From contig JAFYDQ010000031.1 of NCBI GenBank assembly GCA_017544705.1, positions 1 to 60,267 of the forward strand: DNA of 60,267 bases. The letters are read 5' to 3'. The notes under the pieces are model-generated. The model did no database searches and had not been told where the DNA came from. It saw nothing but the letters and a program-made list of their open reading frames with translations. The first letter of the stretch is position 1. Every line of letters begins with the position of its first letter. Shown here piece after piece: positions 9,131 through 17,670 of this stretch. A program made the position numbers and the translations under genes. This DNA comes from Lachnospiraceae bacterium (lineage in GTDB: Bacteria; Bacillota; Clostridia; Lachnospirales; Lachnospiraceae).

Positions 9131-9607
9131 ATGTCAACTTTATCTATCGTACTTTTGAGCATATTGGGCGTTCTGATCATCGTCATGGTGGTTTTGTATT
9201 TTCTGGGAAAGAGAATGCAGAAGAAACAGGATGAACAGCAGGCGCAGATCGATGCGGCCAAGCAGACCGTGTCCATGCTGATCATTGACAAGAAACGAAT
9301 GAAGATCAAGGAGTCCGGCCTTCCCGCAATGGTCCTGGAACAGACGCCGAAATATCTGCGTTGGTCCAAGGTTCCCATTGTCAAGGCAAAGGTCGGCCCA
9401 CAGGTTCTTTCTTTAATGTGCGATGATAAGATCTTTGATGACATTCCGGTCAAAAAAGAGGTCAAGGCAACCGTCAGCGGGATCTACATCACCGGTGTCA
9501 AGGGGCTGCACGGCAAGCAGGCGGTTACGGAAAAGAAAAAGAAAAGCAAATTCCGTCTTGCCATGGAACGCGCCCAGGAAAAGCTCGGTGCCAAACCGAT
9601 CAAATAG
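9131..9607 (+). CDS. Small single-pass membrane protein of unknown function
   Basis: A 158-residue protein with a good site (GGAGGT 7 bases before ATG). Residues 4-26 form one hydrophobic membrane segment, followed at once by KRMQKKQDEQQ and a charged cytoplasmic domain. This contains a compact alpha/beta-looking stretch (residues about 45-130) and a very basic end (EKKKKSKFRLAMERAQEKLG). No enzymatic motif is recognised. It is transcribed alone, divergent from the lipoprotein gene and convergent with galU (2 bp between stops). Its coding character is clear from codon use and the ribosome binding site; its function is not assignable. Confidence 0.8.
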   Translation: MSTLSIVLLSILGVLIIVMVVLYFLGKRMQKKQDEQQAQIDAAKQTVSMLIIDKKRMKIKESGLPAMVLEQTPKYLRWSKVPIVKAKVGPQVLSLMCDDKIFDDIPVKKEVKATVSGIYITGVKGLHGKQAVTEKKKKSKFRLAMERAQEKLGAKPIK

Positions 9608-9609
9608 GC

Positions 9610-10500
9610 TTATTCATAATCCAGCATTACATCCATATCGTCATGCAGGCGGTTGATATAGTTGAGCATTTCGTCTTTCGTTTCCGGATTGCGCAGTGCG
9701 AACTCCAGATTTGCCTGCAGGAATCCGCATTTGGTTCCGACATCATACCGGTGTCCTTTGAATGCGTACGCATACATGGCCTCATCTTTTGCCATGCGCT
9801 TTAAGGCATCCGTCAGCTGGATCTCCCCGCCGGTTCCGGCATCCTGTGTTTCCAGATAAGAGAAGATCGATGGCGTGATAATATACCGGCCGAGGATCGC
9901 GATGTTGCTCGGCGCATCTTCGATCTTCGGTTTCTCCACAAGATCGTGCACCTTGTAAACACGGTCTTCAATATTCTTGCAATCCACGATCCCGTACTTG
10001 TTCACAACCTCATGTGCCACTTCCTGCACACCCAGAACCGAGGTTTTGTATTCCCCGTAAATTTCCATCATCTGCATCAGACACGGTTTTTTGGATACCA
10101 CCACGTCATCACCCAAAAGAACCGCAAACGGCTCATTGCCGACAAAATGTCTTGCCGTTAAGATCGCATGTCCCAGGCCTCTTGGCTCTTTCTGGCGGAT
10201 ATAATAGATATCGGCCATATCCGAGATCTCCCGGACCATATTCAGCATTTCCTGCTTGCCTGCGCGCTCCAGCTCCAATTCCAGTTCAATGGATTTATCA
10301 AAATGGTCCTCAATGGAACGTTTGTTACGGCCGGTCACGATGATGATCTCCTCGATGCCGGATGCAACCGCCTCCTCGATGATATACTGAATGGTCGGCT
10401 TATCGACGATCGGCAGCATCTCTTTGGGCTGCGCCTTCGTTGCCGGCAAAAACCTCGTTCCCAGTCCCGCTGCGGGGATGATCGCTTTACGTACTTTCAT
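9610..10500 (-). CDS. galU: UTP--glucose-1-phosphate uridylyltransferase
   Basis: A 296-residue nucleotidyltransferase making UDP-glucose from UTP and glucose-1-phosphate, a precursor of envelope glycans. The N-terminal signature is AAGLGTRFLPATKAQPKEMLPIVDKP, followed by EEIIIVTGRNKRSIEDHFD, the VLLGDDVV motif and GGEIQLTDAL. The length is normal for GalU. The start at 10500 has GGGAGGA 8 bases upstream. It follows the DUF1934 gene by 21 bp and may share its transcript. Confidence 0.96.
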   Translation of the reverse strand: MKVRKAIIPAAGLGTRFLPATKAQPKEMLPIVDKPTIQYIIEEAVASGIEEIIIVTGRNKRSIEDHFDKSIELELELERAGKQEMLNMVREISDMADIYYIRQKEPRGLGHAILTARHFVGNEPFAVLLGDDVVVSKKPCLMQMMEIYGEYKTSVLGVQEVAHEVVNKYGIVDCKNIEDRVYKVHDLVEKPKIEDAPSNIAILGRYIITPSIFSYLETQDAGTGGEIQLTDALKRMAKDEAMYAYAFKGHRYDVGTKCGFLQANLEFALRNPETKDEMLNYINRLHDDMDVMLDYE

Positions 10501-10521
10501 TTATCCATCCTCCCTGATAAT

Positions 10522-10974
10522 TTACTGTGTTATAGGATCAAGCGAGAACGCATCCTTGGAAGATATGTCCATGCGGATCTCGCAGTTTGCCAGATGCTCG
10601 TAATTCACATCCAGTGCGTAATCGATCCGGATGCGGATCTGCTCATCGGTTTCGATCACCTCGATATTGTGTGCATCGATCCCGATCGTAATGCTCCCGA
10701 AGGGCGTGATATAGTTTGTGATATTCCGCTTATTCTCTTCAAAGAGCATGTTGACGTTCGTCACGCCGGATTTGGTCAGCTGAAAAGCATTCTCATCAAA
10801 TTTGACCGTATTCTTCGTGACCCCGTCTATGCCTTCCGTGATCTCGTCATATAGCAGATAGTGCTTATTTTTCTTTTTATAGTAGTTACCCTTCGTGATA
10901 ACTTCTACTTTTTCTCCGTCCACGTCCGGTCCGAACTGGATGCCGGAAACGGAGATCATAACATCTTTCGTCAT
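10522..10974 (-). CDS. DUF1934 (YwiB-like) beta-barrel protein
   Basis: A 150-residue protein of the DUF1934/YwiB family, small calycin-like beta barrels of unknown role in Firmicutes. It starts MTKDVMISVSGIQF and has the family's alternating pattern (KHYLLYDE, TKNTVKFDE, FGSITIGIDAHNIEV, RIRIDYALDVN). Its ATG overlaps the stop of the upstream GntR gene (ATGA at 10971-10974), with GGGGAAGAG in front, so the two are translationally coupled. Nothing in the sequence suggests an enzyme. Confidence 0.8.
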   Translation of the reverse strand: MTKDVMISVSGIQFGPDVDGEKVEVITKGNYYKKKNKHYLLYDEITEGIDGVTKNTVKFDENAFQLTKSGVTNVNMLFEENKRNITNYITPFGSITIGIDAHNIEVIETDEQIRIRIDYALDVNYEHLANCEIRMDISSKDAFSLDPITQ

Positions 10975-11651
10975 TGCTCTTCCCCGTTCAGCTGACTGAT
11001 GATCGCCTTTTCCTGATTGTTCACATGCATCAGGATCGCCTCCTCCGCCTTCTTCGGATCACGCTTTATGATACAGCGCAGGATCTGCTGATGCTCTTTG
11101 ATCAGGTTCGCATGGTGCGCCGGATCCTTAATGTATTCCAACCTGTAGCGGTATACCCGCTCGGCCAGATTCCCGGCCATCTGTATAAGGCGTTTGTTTT
11201 TGGAAGCGGCGATGATCCTGTCATGAAACGCAACATCCGCATCCGCGACAGCTGTCGTCTCTCCCGTTGTGACGGCCTGTTCAAATGCATCCGCCGCATC
11301 TTTCAGCGCCTGAATCTCCTCTTCCGTGATCCGCTCGCAGGCCAGTCTGACCGCAAGCGCATCCAATGATCCTCTGACTTCCAGAACGTCTGAGATATCC
11401 TGCCTGGAGATCCTGGATACTTCCGCACCGCGTCTTGGGATCATCGTTACCAGTCCCTCCAGTGTAAGCATTCGGATCGCTTCCCGTACCGGCGTACGGC
11501 TGACGCCCAGACGATTGGCCAGATGGATCTCCATCAGCCGTTCCCCGGGCTTGAGTTCGCCTGTTAAGATCGCCTGTCTGAGTGTCTGAAACACGACATC
11601 CCTAAGCGGCAGATATTCATCCAGATGCAAAGCAAATTTATAGTCCTGCAT
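10971..11651 (-). CDS. GntR-family (FadR/FCD subgroup) transcriptional regulator
   Basis: A 226-residue DNA-binding repressor or activator. The N-terminal winged helix-turn-helix (RLMEIHLANRLGVSRTPVREAIRMLTLEGLV, residues about 38-70) is typical GntR. The all-helical FCD effector domain follows, with the metal/ligand residues Asp and His in DVAFHDRIIAAS and a later HANLIKEHQQIL. FCD domains usually sense small organic acids. The start at 11651 has AGGAGG 6 bases upstream. The gene overlaps the ispE stop by 14 bp, an overlap common for these two genes in related genomes, so its target is not obvious from context. Confidence 0.92.
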   Translation of the reverse strand: MQDYKFALHLDEYLPLRDVVFQTLRQAILTGELKPGERLMEIHLANRLGVSRTPVREAIRMLTLEGLVTMIPRRGAEVSRISRQDISDVLEVRGSLDALAVRLACERITEEEIQALKDAADAFEQAVTTGETTAVADADVAFHDRIIAASKNKRLIQMAGNLAERVYRYRLEYIKDPAHHANLIKEHQQILRCIIKRDPKKAEEAILMHVNNQEKAIISQLNGEEQ

Positions 11652-12537
11652 GGTTTTCCTCCTGCCGTCTATGTGTATTGAAAAACTTTGTCAGATAGAT
11701 CTGTTTGGCCAGGTGCCCTTCCTTTAACAGATCATATGCGGCAAGTGCCTTCTCTTCATCATCAAACAATCCGAACACGGTCGGCCCGCTTCCGCTCATG
11801 GCCGCTCCCGCAGCCCCGTGTGACAGCATTACGCTCTCGATCTCACCGATCACGGGATATTCGGCTTTCGTGATCTGCTCCAAAACGTTTCCAAGCTTCC
11901 CCGCCATTGCGTAAAAATCACTCGCATCGATCGCAGCAAGCATCCCGTCAATGTCCGGATGATCATTGATCGGACAGGAATCCAGTTTCTCATAGACATA
12001 TCTTGTGGAAACATTGATGCCGGGCTTTGCGATCAAAACGTGACAGGACGGTGCGGGGGTTAAGGGTGTTAAGATCTCGCCGATCCCCTCCGATAAAACG
12101 GTTCCGCGCATGATGCAGAACGGAATATCCGCTCCGATCTTGACACCGCGTTTCATCAGGTCATTTCCGGAAAGCCCCAGCCGGAACATCCGGTTCATAC
12201 CATAGAGTACCGCAGCGGCATCCGAACTTCCGCCTGCCATACCCGCGGCAACCGGCAGGAACTTTTTCAGTTCAATATGAATGCCTTCCGTGATCTTAAA
12301 TTCATCGATCAGAAGCTTTGCCGCCTGATACACCAGATTGCCCTGATCCGTCGGCAGATAGGACCTGTTTGTTGTGACCGTGATGCCGGCTTCTCTGGAT
12401 TTGGATATGGTCAGCCGGTCATAGATCTGGACGCTCTGCATGATCATCCGCACGTCATGGTAGCCGTTCTCACGCCTTCCAAGTACGTCCAGTGCCAGAT
12501 TGATCTTTCCCATTGCCTTTAAACTGATCTTGTCCAT
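11638..12537 (-). CDS. ispE: 4-diphosphocytidyl-2-C-methyl-D-erythritol kinase
   Basis: A 299-residue GHMP kinase of the non-mevalonate (MEP) isoprenoid pathway. It has the N-terminal AMGKINLALDVLGRRENGYHDV, the ATP-binding loop PVAAGMAGGSSDAAA (about 91-105) and the C-terminal GAAGAAMSGSGPTVFG motif. It phosphorylates the 2-hydroxyl of CDP-methylerythritol. The ribosome binding site is weak (AAGAGA). A TATAAT-like element occurs about 45 bases upstream on the minus strand, without a good -35. Its presence shows that isoprenoids are made by the MEP route. Confidence 0.96.
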   Translation of the reverse strand: MDKISLKAMGKINLALDVLGRRENGYHDVRMIMQSVQIYDRLTISKSREAGITVTTNRSYLPTDQGNLVYQAAKLLIDEFKITEGIHIELKKFLPVAAGMAGGSSDAAAVLYGMNRMFRLGLSGNDLMKRGVKIGADIPFCIMRGTVLSEGIGEILTPLTPAPSCHVLIAKPGINVSTRYVYEKLDSCPINDHPDIDGMLAAIDASDFYAMAGKLGNVLEQITKAEYPVIGEIESVMLSHGAAGAAMSGSGPTVFGLFDDEEKALAAYDLLKEGHLAKQIYLTKFFNTHRRQEENHAGL

Positions 12538-12614
12538 ATCTCTTAAATGCCGGATTGTATTTTTTGCGTATTTTGTATACTTGTATATTATAACAAATAT
12601 TTTCCGAATGGGGT

Positions 12615-12641
12615 TAATTATTTCTTAAGTACTGCCGATAA
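12615..12641 (+). promoter_or_regulatory. Sigma-D (sigma-28, flagellar class) promoter
   Basis: TAAT (12615-12618), a spacer of exactly 15 bases and GCCGATAA (12634-12641). The consensus of Bacillus SigD and enteric FliA promoters is TAAA-N15-GCCGATAA; only one base differs. It points to the gene at 12713, whose RNA would start near 12648. Confidence 0.72.
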
Positions 12642-12712
12642 AGTAATTGAAGTATCTGAATATACTTCTACAACTCAACTATCATACAGACCATTACCAA
12701 GGAGGGTAAAGC

Positions 12713-13288
12713 ATGAACGTAAACGGAGTTTCGGGTTATTCGCAATTAGACGCGTACAAGACGTATCAACCTGCCCCCAAGACAACTGAAACAGCAACCG
12801 AAAAAGCAGCGGAAGAGACCGGTGTGATCTATGAGAAATCTGCGCAGGCAGCTAAATACACACCGAATACATCTGTCGTTGAAATGCTGAAAGCAGATGC
12901 AGCGGCACAGGAAGAAAGCTTCCGCAGCATGGTGCAAAAGGCCATTGCAGGACAGGGCAATGCGCTGGCGACATCCGACGAATTCTGGCGTTTCCTTGCA
13001 AGCGGTAACTTTACCGTAACGGAAGCAGCCAAAGAAGAAGCCCAGAAGGCGATCTCGGAAGACGGATACTGGGGCGTTTCGCAGACCAGTGACCGCATCA
13101 TCGAAATGGCCAAAGCTTTAACAGGCGGCGATCCGGACAAGATCGAAGATATGCGCAAGGCTTTTGAGACAGGCTTCAAAGAAGCGACCAAAACCTGGGG
13201 CAGAGATCTTCCGGAGATTTCATCGAACACCTATGACGCCGTAATGGAAAAGTTTGATAAATGGGCTGAAGAATCCGCAGTGATCTGA
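12713..13288 (+). CDS. Conserved hypothetical protein behind a sigma-D promoter
   Basis: A 191-residue soluble, Ala/Glu/Lys-rich, mostly helical protein with AAGGAGGG 7 bases before ATG. Its start, MNVNGVSGYSQLDAYKTY, recalls the short N-terminal tag of many clostridial flagellar proteins. A low-complexity Thr/Glu/Ala segment (residues 20-40) follows and then a helical domain with GGDPDKIEDMRKAFETGFKEATKTWGRDLPEIS. There is no signal peptide, no membrane segment and no known motif. It is monocistronic, ending in a strong terminator. The flagellar-type promoter suggests that it belongs to the motility regulon; the function itself is unknown. Confidence 0.85.
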   Translation: MNVNGVSGYSQLDAYKTYQPAPKTTETATEKAAEETGVIYEKSAQAAKYTPNTSVVEMLKADAAAQEESFRSMVQKAIAGQGNALATSDEFWRFLASGNFTVTEAAKEEAQKAISEDGYWGVSQTSDRIIEMAKALTGGDPDKIEDMRKAFETGFKEATKTWGRDLPEISSNTYDAVMEKFDKWAEESAVI

Positions 13289-13314
13289 TGAATTGTGATG
13301 ATTGTGGATAAGTA

Positions 13315-13352
13315 AGAGAAACGGGATGCATAGCATCCCGTTTCTCTTTTTA
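13315..13352 (+). terminator. Rho-independent terminator of the sigma-D-controlled gene
   Basis: A perfect 15-bp stem (13315-13329 with 13333-13347, loop ATA) is followed by TTTTTAT on the plus strand. It may also slow minus-strand transcription leaving ahcY, although the T run on that side is poor. Confidence 0.9.
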
Positions 13353-13379
13353 TACGTATAACCTTATTTCGAATATGAT

Positions 13380-14630
13380 CTATGATACGGCGGAGCTGTT
13401 TAAATATTTCTCCTGTTCCGGTGTCAGAACATCAATGTGCTTTCCTAAGAAATTCAGTTTCCGGATCGCCACATCATGATCCACTTCCTTCGGTACGTCA
13501 ATGATCATCTTGTCAAGCTGTCCTTCATGCTCTACCAGATACTTTGCGGAAAGTGCCTGGATCGCAAAGGACATGTCCATGATCTCTGCGGGATGTCCGT
13601 CGCCTGCTGCCAGGTTCACCAATCTTCCCTCTGCGATCACAAAGATCCACTGGCCCGTCGGAAGCTTGTAGCCCTGAATGTTCTTACGCATCTCCTTGGT
13701 CTCAACGGCAATCTTGCGAAGGGTTGCCATATCGATCTCACAGTCAAAGTGCCCCGCATTACAGAGGATCGCGCCCTCTTTCATGACGGCAAAATCTTCT
13801 TCGTCAATAACCTTGTCACAACCTGTTACCGTAACAAAGAAATCTCCGATCTTTGCGGCTTCCACCATCGGCATGACCTCAAATCCGTCCATGACCGCTT
13901 CGATCGCTTTCACCGGATTGACTTCCGTAACAATGACTTTGGCGCCAAGCCCTTTGGCGCGCATCGCAACACCTTTTCCGCACCAGCCGTAGCCTGCAAC
14001 AACCACGTTCTTGCCTGCAACGATCAGGTTTGTGGTCCGGTTGATCCCGTCCCATACCGACTGCCCCGTTCCGTAACGGTTATCGAAGAAGTGTTTGCAG
14101 TCCGCATTGTTGACCAGAACCATCGGGAACTTCAATTCCCCTGCCCGGTCCATTGCCATAAGCCTTAAGATCCCGGTGGTCGTCTCTTCGCATCCGCCGA
14201 TCACATTCGGGATCAGGTGCTGTAACTCCGTATGCAGCATGTGTACCAGATCGCCGCCGTCATCGATCACGATATTGGGACCGTGCTCTAAGACCGCGCG
14301 GATATGGCTGTTATATTCATCCGGGGTACTGTCATACCATGCATGTACTTCCAGCCCGGCTTTCACAAGTGCTGCCGCCACATCATCCTGTGTGGAAAGC
14401 GGATTGGAACCCGTCACAAACATTTCGGCACCGCCTGCTGCCAGAACCTTGCAAAGGTATGCGGTCTTGGCTTCCAGATGCACGGAAAGTGCGATCTTTT
14501 TGCCTGCAAACGGCTTTGTTTTCGTAAATTCCTCTTCCAGCATTCGTAACAGGTCGCAGTTTCTCTTAACCCATTCGATTTTTAATTCGCCCGAAGGCGC
14601 AAGATTGATATCTCTGATCTCACTGGCCAT
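13380..14630 (-). CDS. ahcY: Adenosylhomocysteinase
   Basis: A 416-residue S-adenosylhomocysteine hydrolase, which splits SAH into adenosine and homocysteine with bound NAD. It shows IALSVHLEAKTAYL, the TGSNPLSTQDDVAAAL motif, the VNNADCKHFFDNRYGTG region, the NAD-binding VVAGYGWCGKGVAMRAKGLGA, and NAGHFDCEID. The length fits the shorter bacterial/archaeal form lacking the extra insert of some enzymes. AGGAGG lies 9 bases before the start at 14630. It is divergent from pyrC, with a shared -35 element. No SAH or SAM riboswitch fits in the short leader. Confidence 0.97.
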   Translation of the reverse strand: MASEIRDINLAPSGELKIEWVKRNCDLLRMLEEEFTKTKPFAGKKIALSVHLEAKTAYLCKVLAAGGAEMFVTGSNPLSTQDDVAAALVKAGLEVHAWYDSTPDEYNSHIRAVLEHGPNIVIDDGGDLVHMLHTELQHLIPNVIGGCEETTTGILRLMAMDRAGELKFPMVLVNNADCKHFFDNRYGTGQSVWDGINRTTNLIVAGKNVVVAGYGWCGKGVAMRAKGLGAKVIVTEVNPVKAIEAVMDGFEVMPMVEAAKIGDFFVTVTGCDKVIDEEDFAVMKEGAILCNAGHFDCEIDMATLRKIAVETKEMRKNIQGYKLPTGQWIFVIAEGRLVNLAAGDGHPAEIMDMSFAIQALSAKYLVEHEGQLDKMIIDVPKEVDHDVAIRKLNFLGKHIDVLTPEQEKYLNSSAVS

Positions 14631-14659
14631 TGTGTTTTTCCTCCTGAACTGATTTCACT

Positions 14660-14712
14660 ATTCTATCATAAAGGGGCCGTCCATTGCAATTGCACGGGGC
14701 ATCTTTTATAAT
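14660..14712. promoter_or_regulatory. Divergent ahcY/pyrC promoters sharing one palindromic -35 box
   Basis: TTGCAA at 14684-14689 is its own reverse complement. Rightward it pairs with TATAAT (14707-14712) over a 17-base spacer, for pyrC. Leftward it pairs with TAGAAT (14665-14660 on the minus strand) over 18 bases, for ahcY. Both arrangements match sigma-A spacing. Confidence 0.75.
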
Positions 14713-14719
14713 GAAACGT

Positions 14720-16015
14720 ATGAATATCCACATCCGAAACACCAGACTCATAGACCCGGCAACGCAGACGGACAAGATCACGGATATCCTGATCACAGAC
14801 GGGAAGATCACACAGATCGCGCAAGAAACCGATCCCCGTCTTCTTCCGGAAAACACACGTATGATCGACGCGGCAGGGATGATCACCGCCCCCGGTCTTA
14901 CGGATGTCCATGTGCATTTCAGGGAGCCCGGGTTCACGCATAAAGAAGACATCGGCACCGGCGCCATGGCAGCCGCTGCAGGCGGCTACACCACGGTCGT
15001 AATGATGGCAAACACCAATCCCGTTACAGATTCTGTTGCGGTAATGGATTCGATCCTGGGGAGGATCCGGGAGGTCAATCTGAAAACACCTCTTCACATT
15101 CTCCCGTCCGCTTCCGTGACCGTCGGACTTAAAGGGCAGACGCTTACGGATTTTGCAGCGCTGAAAGCAGCAGGGGCCGTCGGATTTACCGATGACGGCA
15201 TCCCGCTGATGGATGAAAAGCTGCTGGAGGAAGCCTTTCTGCAGGCCGCCAGACTGCATTGTCCGGTCAGCCTTCACGAGGAAAACCCGGCAATGATCGC
15301 ACAAAACGGCATCAACGCAGGGCCGGTCAGTCAGGCGTTCGGCCTGGCCGGTTCACCGCGGGAAGCGGAAATATCCATGATCAAACGTGATCTTGCGATC
15401 GCTTCGCGTACGGAAGCGGATGTCAACATCCAGCACGTCAGCACCAAAGAGGGTGTGGAACTGATCCGGCAGGCAAAAAGAAACAATCCGCACATCCATG
15501 CGGAAGCCACGCCGCATCATTTTTCACTCACACAGGACGCCGTTCATCAATACGGTACCCTCGCCAAAATGAATCCGCCCCTTCGAACGGAAGAAGACCG
15601 GATGGCCATCATCGAGGGACTCTCGGATGGCACGATAGACCTCATCGCAACAGATCACGCGCCGCATTCCGCAGAAGAAAAGGCCCGTGATTTTGCCGAT
15701 GCACCAAGCGGGATCATCGGACTTGAAACAGCTTTGTCCCTAGGCATCACAAAACTGGTTATGCCCGGATACTTAACCTTCAGCAAGCTGATCGAGCGGA
15801 TGAGTACCGCACCAGCCGCACTTTATAGGATCGATCATTCCGTTGCGGAAGGAAAAAATGCTGATCTGGTCCTGTTCAGCCCGGAGAAAGTCCGGACCGT
15901 ATCGCGGTTTTATTCCAGATCATCCAACTCGCCGTTCCTTGGGCAGAAGCTGAACGGCGTTGTGGAATACACGATCTGCGACGGAAAAATATCCTATCAG
16001 AATACAGAGGAGTAA
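14720..16015 (+). CDS. pyrC: Dihydroorotase
   Basis: A 431-residue dihydroorotase, third step of pyrimidine synthesis, cyclising carbamoyl-aspartate. Metal-site motifs are DVHVHFREPG (about 57-66), a later HEENP, NIQHVST, and ATDHAPH. The start at 14720 fits the family N terminus (MNIHIRNTRLIDPATQ). It lies exactly where transcription should begin, 8 bases after the -10 box, and there is no Shine-Dalgarno, so the mRNA is probably leaderless. An ATG at 14711 overlaps the -10 box and cannot be used from this promoter. With no leader there is no room for PyrR attenuation. pyrK starts 2 bp after the stop. Confidence 0.95.
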   Translation: MNIHIRNTRLIDPATQTDKITDILITDGKITQIAQETDPRLLPENTRMIDAAGMITAPGLTDVHVHFREPGFTHKEDIGTGAMAAAAGGYTTVVMMANTNPVTDSVAVMDSILGRIREVNLKTPLHILPSASVTVGLKGQTLTDFAALKAAGAVGFTDDGIPLMDEKLLEEAFLQAARLHCPVSLHEENPAMIAQNGINAGPVSQAFGLAGSPREAEISMIKRDLAIASRTEADVNIQHVSTKEGVELIRQAKRNNPHIHAEATPHHFSLTQDAVHQYGTLAKMNPPLRTEEDRMAIIEGLSDGTIDLIATDHAPHSAEEKARDFADAPSGIIGLETALSLGITKLVMPGYLTFSKLIERMSTAPAALYRIDHSVAEGKNADLVLFSPEKVRTVSRFYSRSSNSPFLGQKLNGVVEYTICDGKISYQNTEE

Positions 16016-16017
16016 GC

Positions 16018-16773
16018 ATGGCCAAAGAAAAACAAACCGCAACCGTTATCCGGCAGGAATGCATCGCAACCGGGATCTTCAGTATGTGGATCGATACGTC
16101 CATTGCGGACGCTGCCGTACCCGGCCAATTCATTTCCGTATATGTGAATGATGCGTCAAGGCTTTTGCCGCGGCCGATCAGCATTTGCGAAACGGAAGCG
16201 CACAGACTGCGGATCGTATACAGGATCGCGGGAGAAGGCACCGGGCAATTGTCACAACTTCGCGCCAATGACAGGATTTCCATCCTGGGGCCGCTTGGCA
16301 ACGGGTTTGCACTGCATGAGGATAAGGCGATGCTGATCGGCGGCGGGATCGGGATTCCGCCCATGCTCTTCCTTGCCAAGAACCTGAAAGGTGAAAAAGA
16401 GATCGTTCTGGGCTTTCGCGATGAACTGTTTCTGGTTGATGAACTGAAGGCTTACGGAAACGTGACCGTTGCAACAGAGGATGGTTCCGTAGGAGTAAAA
16501 GGCACCGTAATGGATGCGATCCGTGAAAAGCAGCTCTCCGCGCACGAAATTTATGCCTGCGGTCCCACGCCCATGCTCCGTGCGATCAAAGCCTATGCTG
16601 CAGAACAAAACATTCCGGCATGGGTCTCAATGGAAGAACGTATGGCATGCGGTGTCGGTGCCTGCCTTGGCTGTGTATGCACCTCGACAGACATTGATGC
16701 GCATTCCCTGGTACACAACAAACGGATCTGTGCGGACGGTCCCGTCTTTGACGCAAGGGAGGTAGAGATTTGA
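16018..16773 (+). CDS. pyrK: Dihydroorotate dehydrogenase electron-transfer subunit
   Basis: A 251-residue flavin/iron-sulfur subunit that passes electrons from PyrD to NAD. It has a ferredoxin-reductase-like FAD domain (LLPRPISICETE, YRIAGEGTGQLS), an NAD-binding domain (LIGGGIGIPPMLFLA, YACGPTPML), and a C-terminal [2Fe-2S] site with Cys in MACGVGACLGCVC and a last Cys in RICADGPVF. GAGG stands upstream of ATG at the end of pyrC. The TTG start of pyrD overlaps the pyrK stop by 4 bp, as expected for two subunits made together. Confidence 0.97.
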   Translation: MAKEKQTATVIRQECIATGIFSMWIDTSIADAAVPGQFISVYVNDASRLLPRPISICETEAHRLRIVYRIAGEGTGQLSQLRANDRISILGPLGNGFALHEDKAMLIGGGIGIPPMLFLAKNLKGEKEIVLGFRDELFLVDELKAYGNVTVATEDGSVGVKGTVMDAIREKQLSAHEIYACGPTPMLRAIKAYAAEQNIPAWVSMEERMACGVGACLGCVCTSTDIDAHSLVHNKRICADGPVFDAREVEI

Positions 16774-17669
16774 ACACACAGGTAACCATTGCGGGCGTAA
16801 CCTTTCAGAATCCTGTCATGACTGCTTCCGGAACATTCGGTTCCGGTATGGAATACAGCGAATTTGTCGATCTGGACCGTCTGGGTGCGGTGGTGACAAA
16901 GGGTGTTTCAAATGTCCCCTGGAGCGGCAATCCCACGCCGCGTGTTGCTGAAACATACGGCGGTATGCTCAATGCGATCGGTCTGCAAAATCCCGGGATC
17001 GACCTGTTCATCAAACGCGATCTGGCGTTTCTGAAAGATCACCGGACACGTGTGATCGTAAACGTGTGCGGTAAAACCGTTGAAGACTATCTGGAAGTCG
17101 TGGAAAAGCTTGCAGATCAGAACGTGGATATGCTCGAGATCAATGTCTCCTGTCCGAACGTAAAGGAGGGCGCCATCGCATTCGGCCAGAATGCGGATGC
17201 CCTGTACCGGATCACGAAAGCCGTGAAAGAAAAGGCGAAACAGCCGGTGATCATGAAGCTCTCCCCGAATGTCACAAGCATCCCGGAAATGGCAAGAGCG
17301 GCGGAAGCGGGCGGCGCGGATGCTGTTTCCCTCATCAACACGCTGACCTCCATGAAGATCGATATCCATAAGCGGCAGTTTGTTTTGGCCAACAAAACCG
17401 GCGGTCTCTCCGGCCCTGCCATCAAGCCCGTCGCCGTACGTATGGTCTACGAAGCCGCACACGCAATTAAGATCCCGGTGATCGGCATGGGCGGTATCGC
17501 AACCGCAGAGGATGCGATCGAATTCATGATGGCCGGTGCCACTGCCGTTGCCGTCGGCGCCATGAATTTTCACGATCCCCATACAACGATCAAAGTGATC
17601 GACGGGATCGAAGCCTTCATGCAAAAAGAAATGATCGAGGATATCTCCTCGATCATCGGTTGCGTTTGA
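16770..17669 (+). CDS. pyrD: Dihydroorotate dehydrogenase, class 1B catalytic subunit
   Basis: A 299-residue FMN barrel enzyme oxidising dihydroorotate to orotate. It shows TASGTFGSGMEY, VVTKGVS, MLNAIGLQNPG, the active-site loop INVSCPNVKEG with the catalytic Cys of class 1 enzymes, MKLSPNV, and the phosphate-binding GMGGIATAEDAIEFMMAGATAVAVG. Adjacent PyrK makes this the NAD-dependent 1B type. The start is TTG at 16770 with GGGAGG about 7 bases before it, inside the end of pyrK. It converges with the gene at 17671 with one base between stops; no terminator is seen. Confidence 0.97.
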   Translation: MNTQVTIAGVTFQNPVMTASGTFGSGMEYSEFVDLDRLGAVVTKGVSNVPWSGNPTPRVAETYGGMLNAIGLQNPGIDLFIKRDLAFLKDHRTRVIVNVCGKTVEDYLEVVEKLADQNVDMLEINVSCPNVKEGAIAFGQNADALYRITKAVKEKAKQPVIMKLSPNVTSIPEMARAAEAGGADAVSLINTLTSMKIDIHKRQFVLANKTGGLSGPAIKPVAVRMVYEAAHAIKIPVIGMGGIATAEDAIEFMMAGATAVAVGAMNFHDPHTTIKVIDGIEAFMQKEMIEDISSIIGCV

Positions 17670-17670
17670 T

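Noticed and set aside
13303..13311. Perfect DnaA box (TGTGGATAA) before the terminator at 13315
   Set aside because: A single 9-mer is expected by chance at about this frequency; there is no second box nearby and no promoter context.
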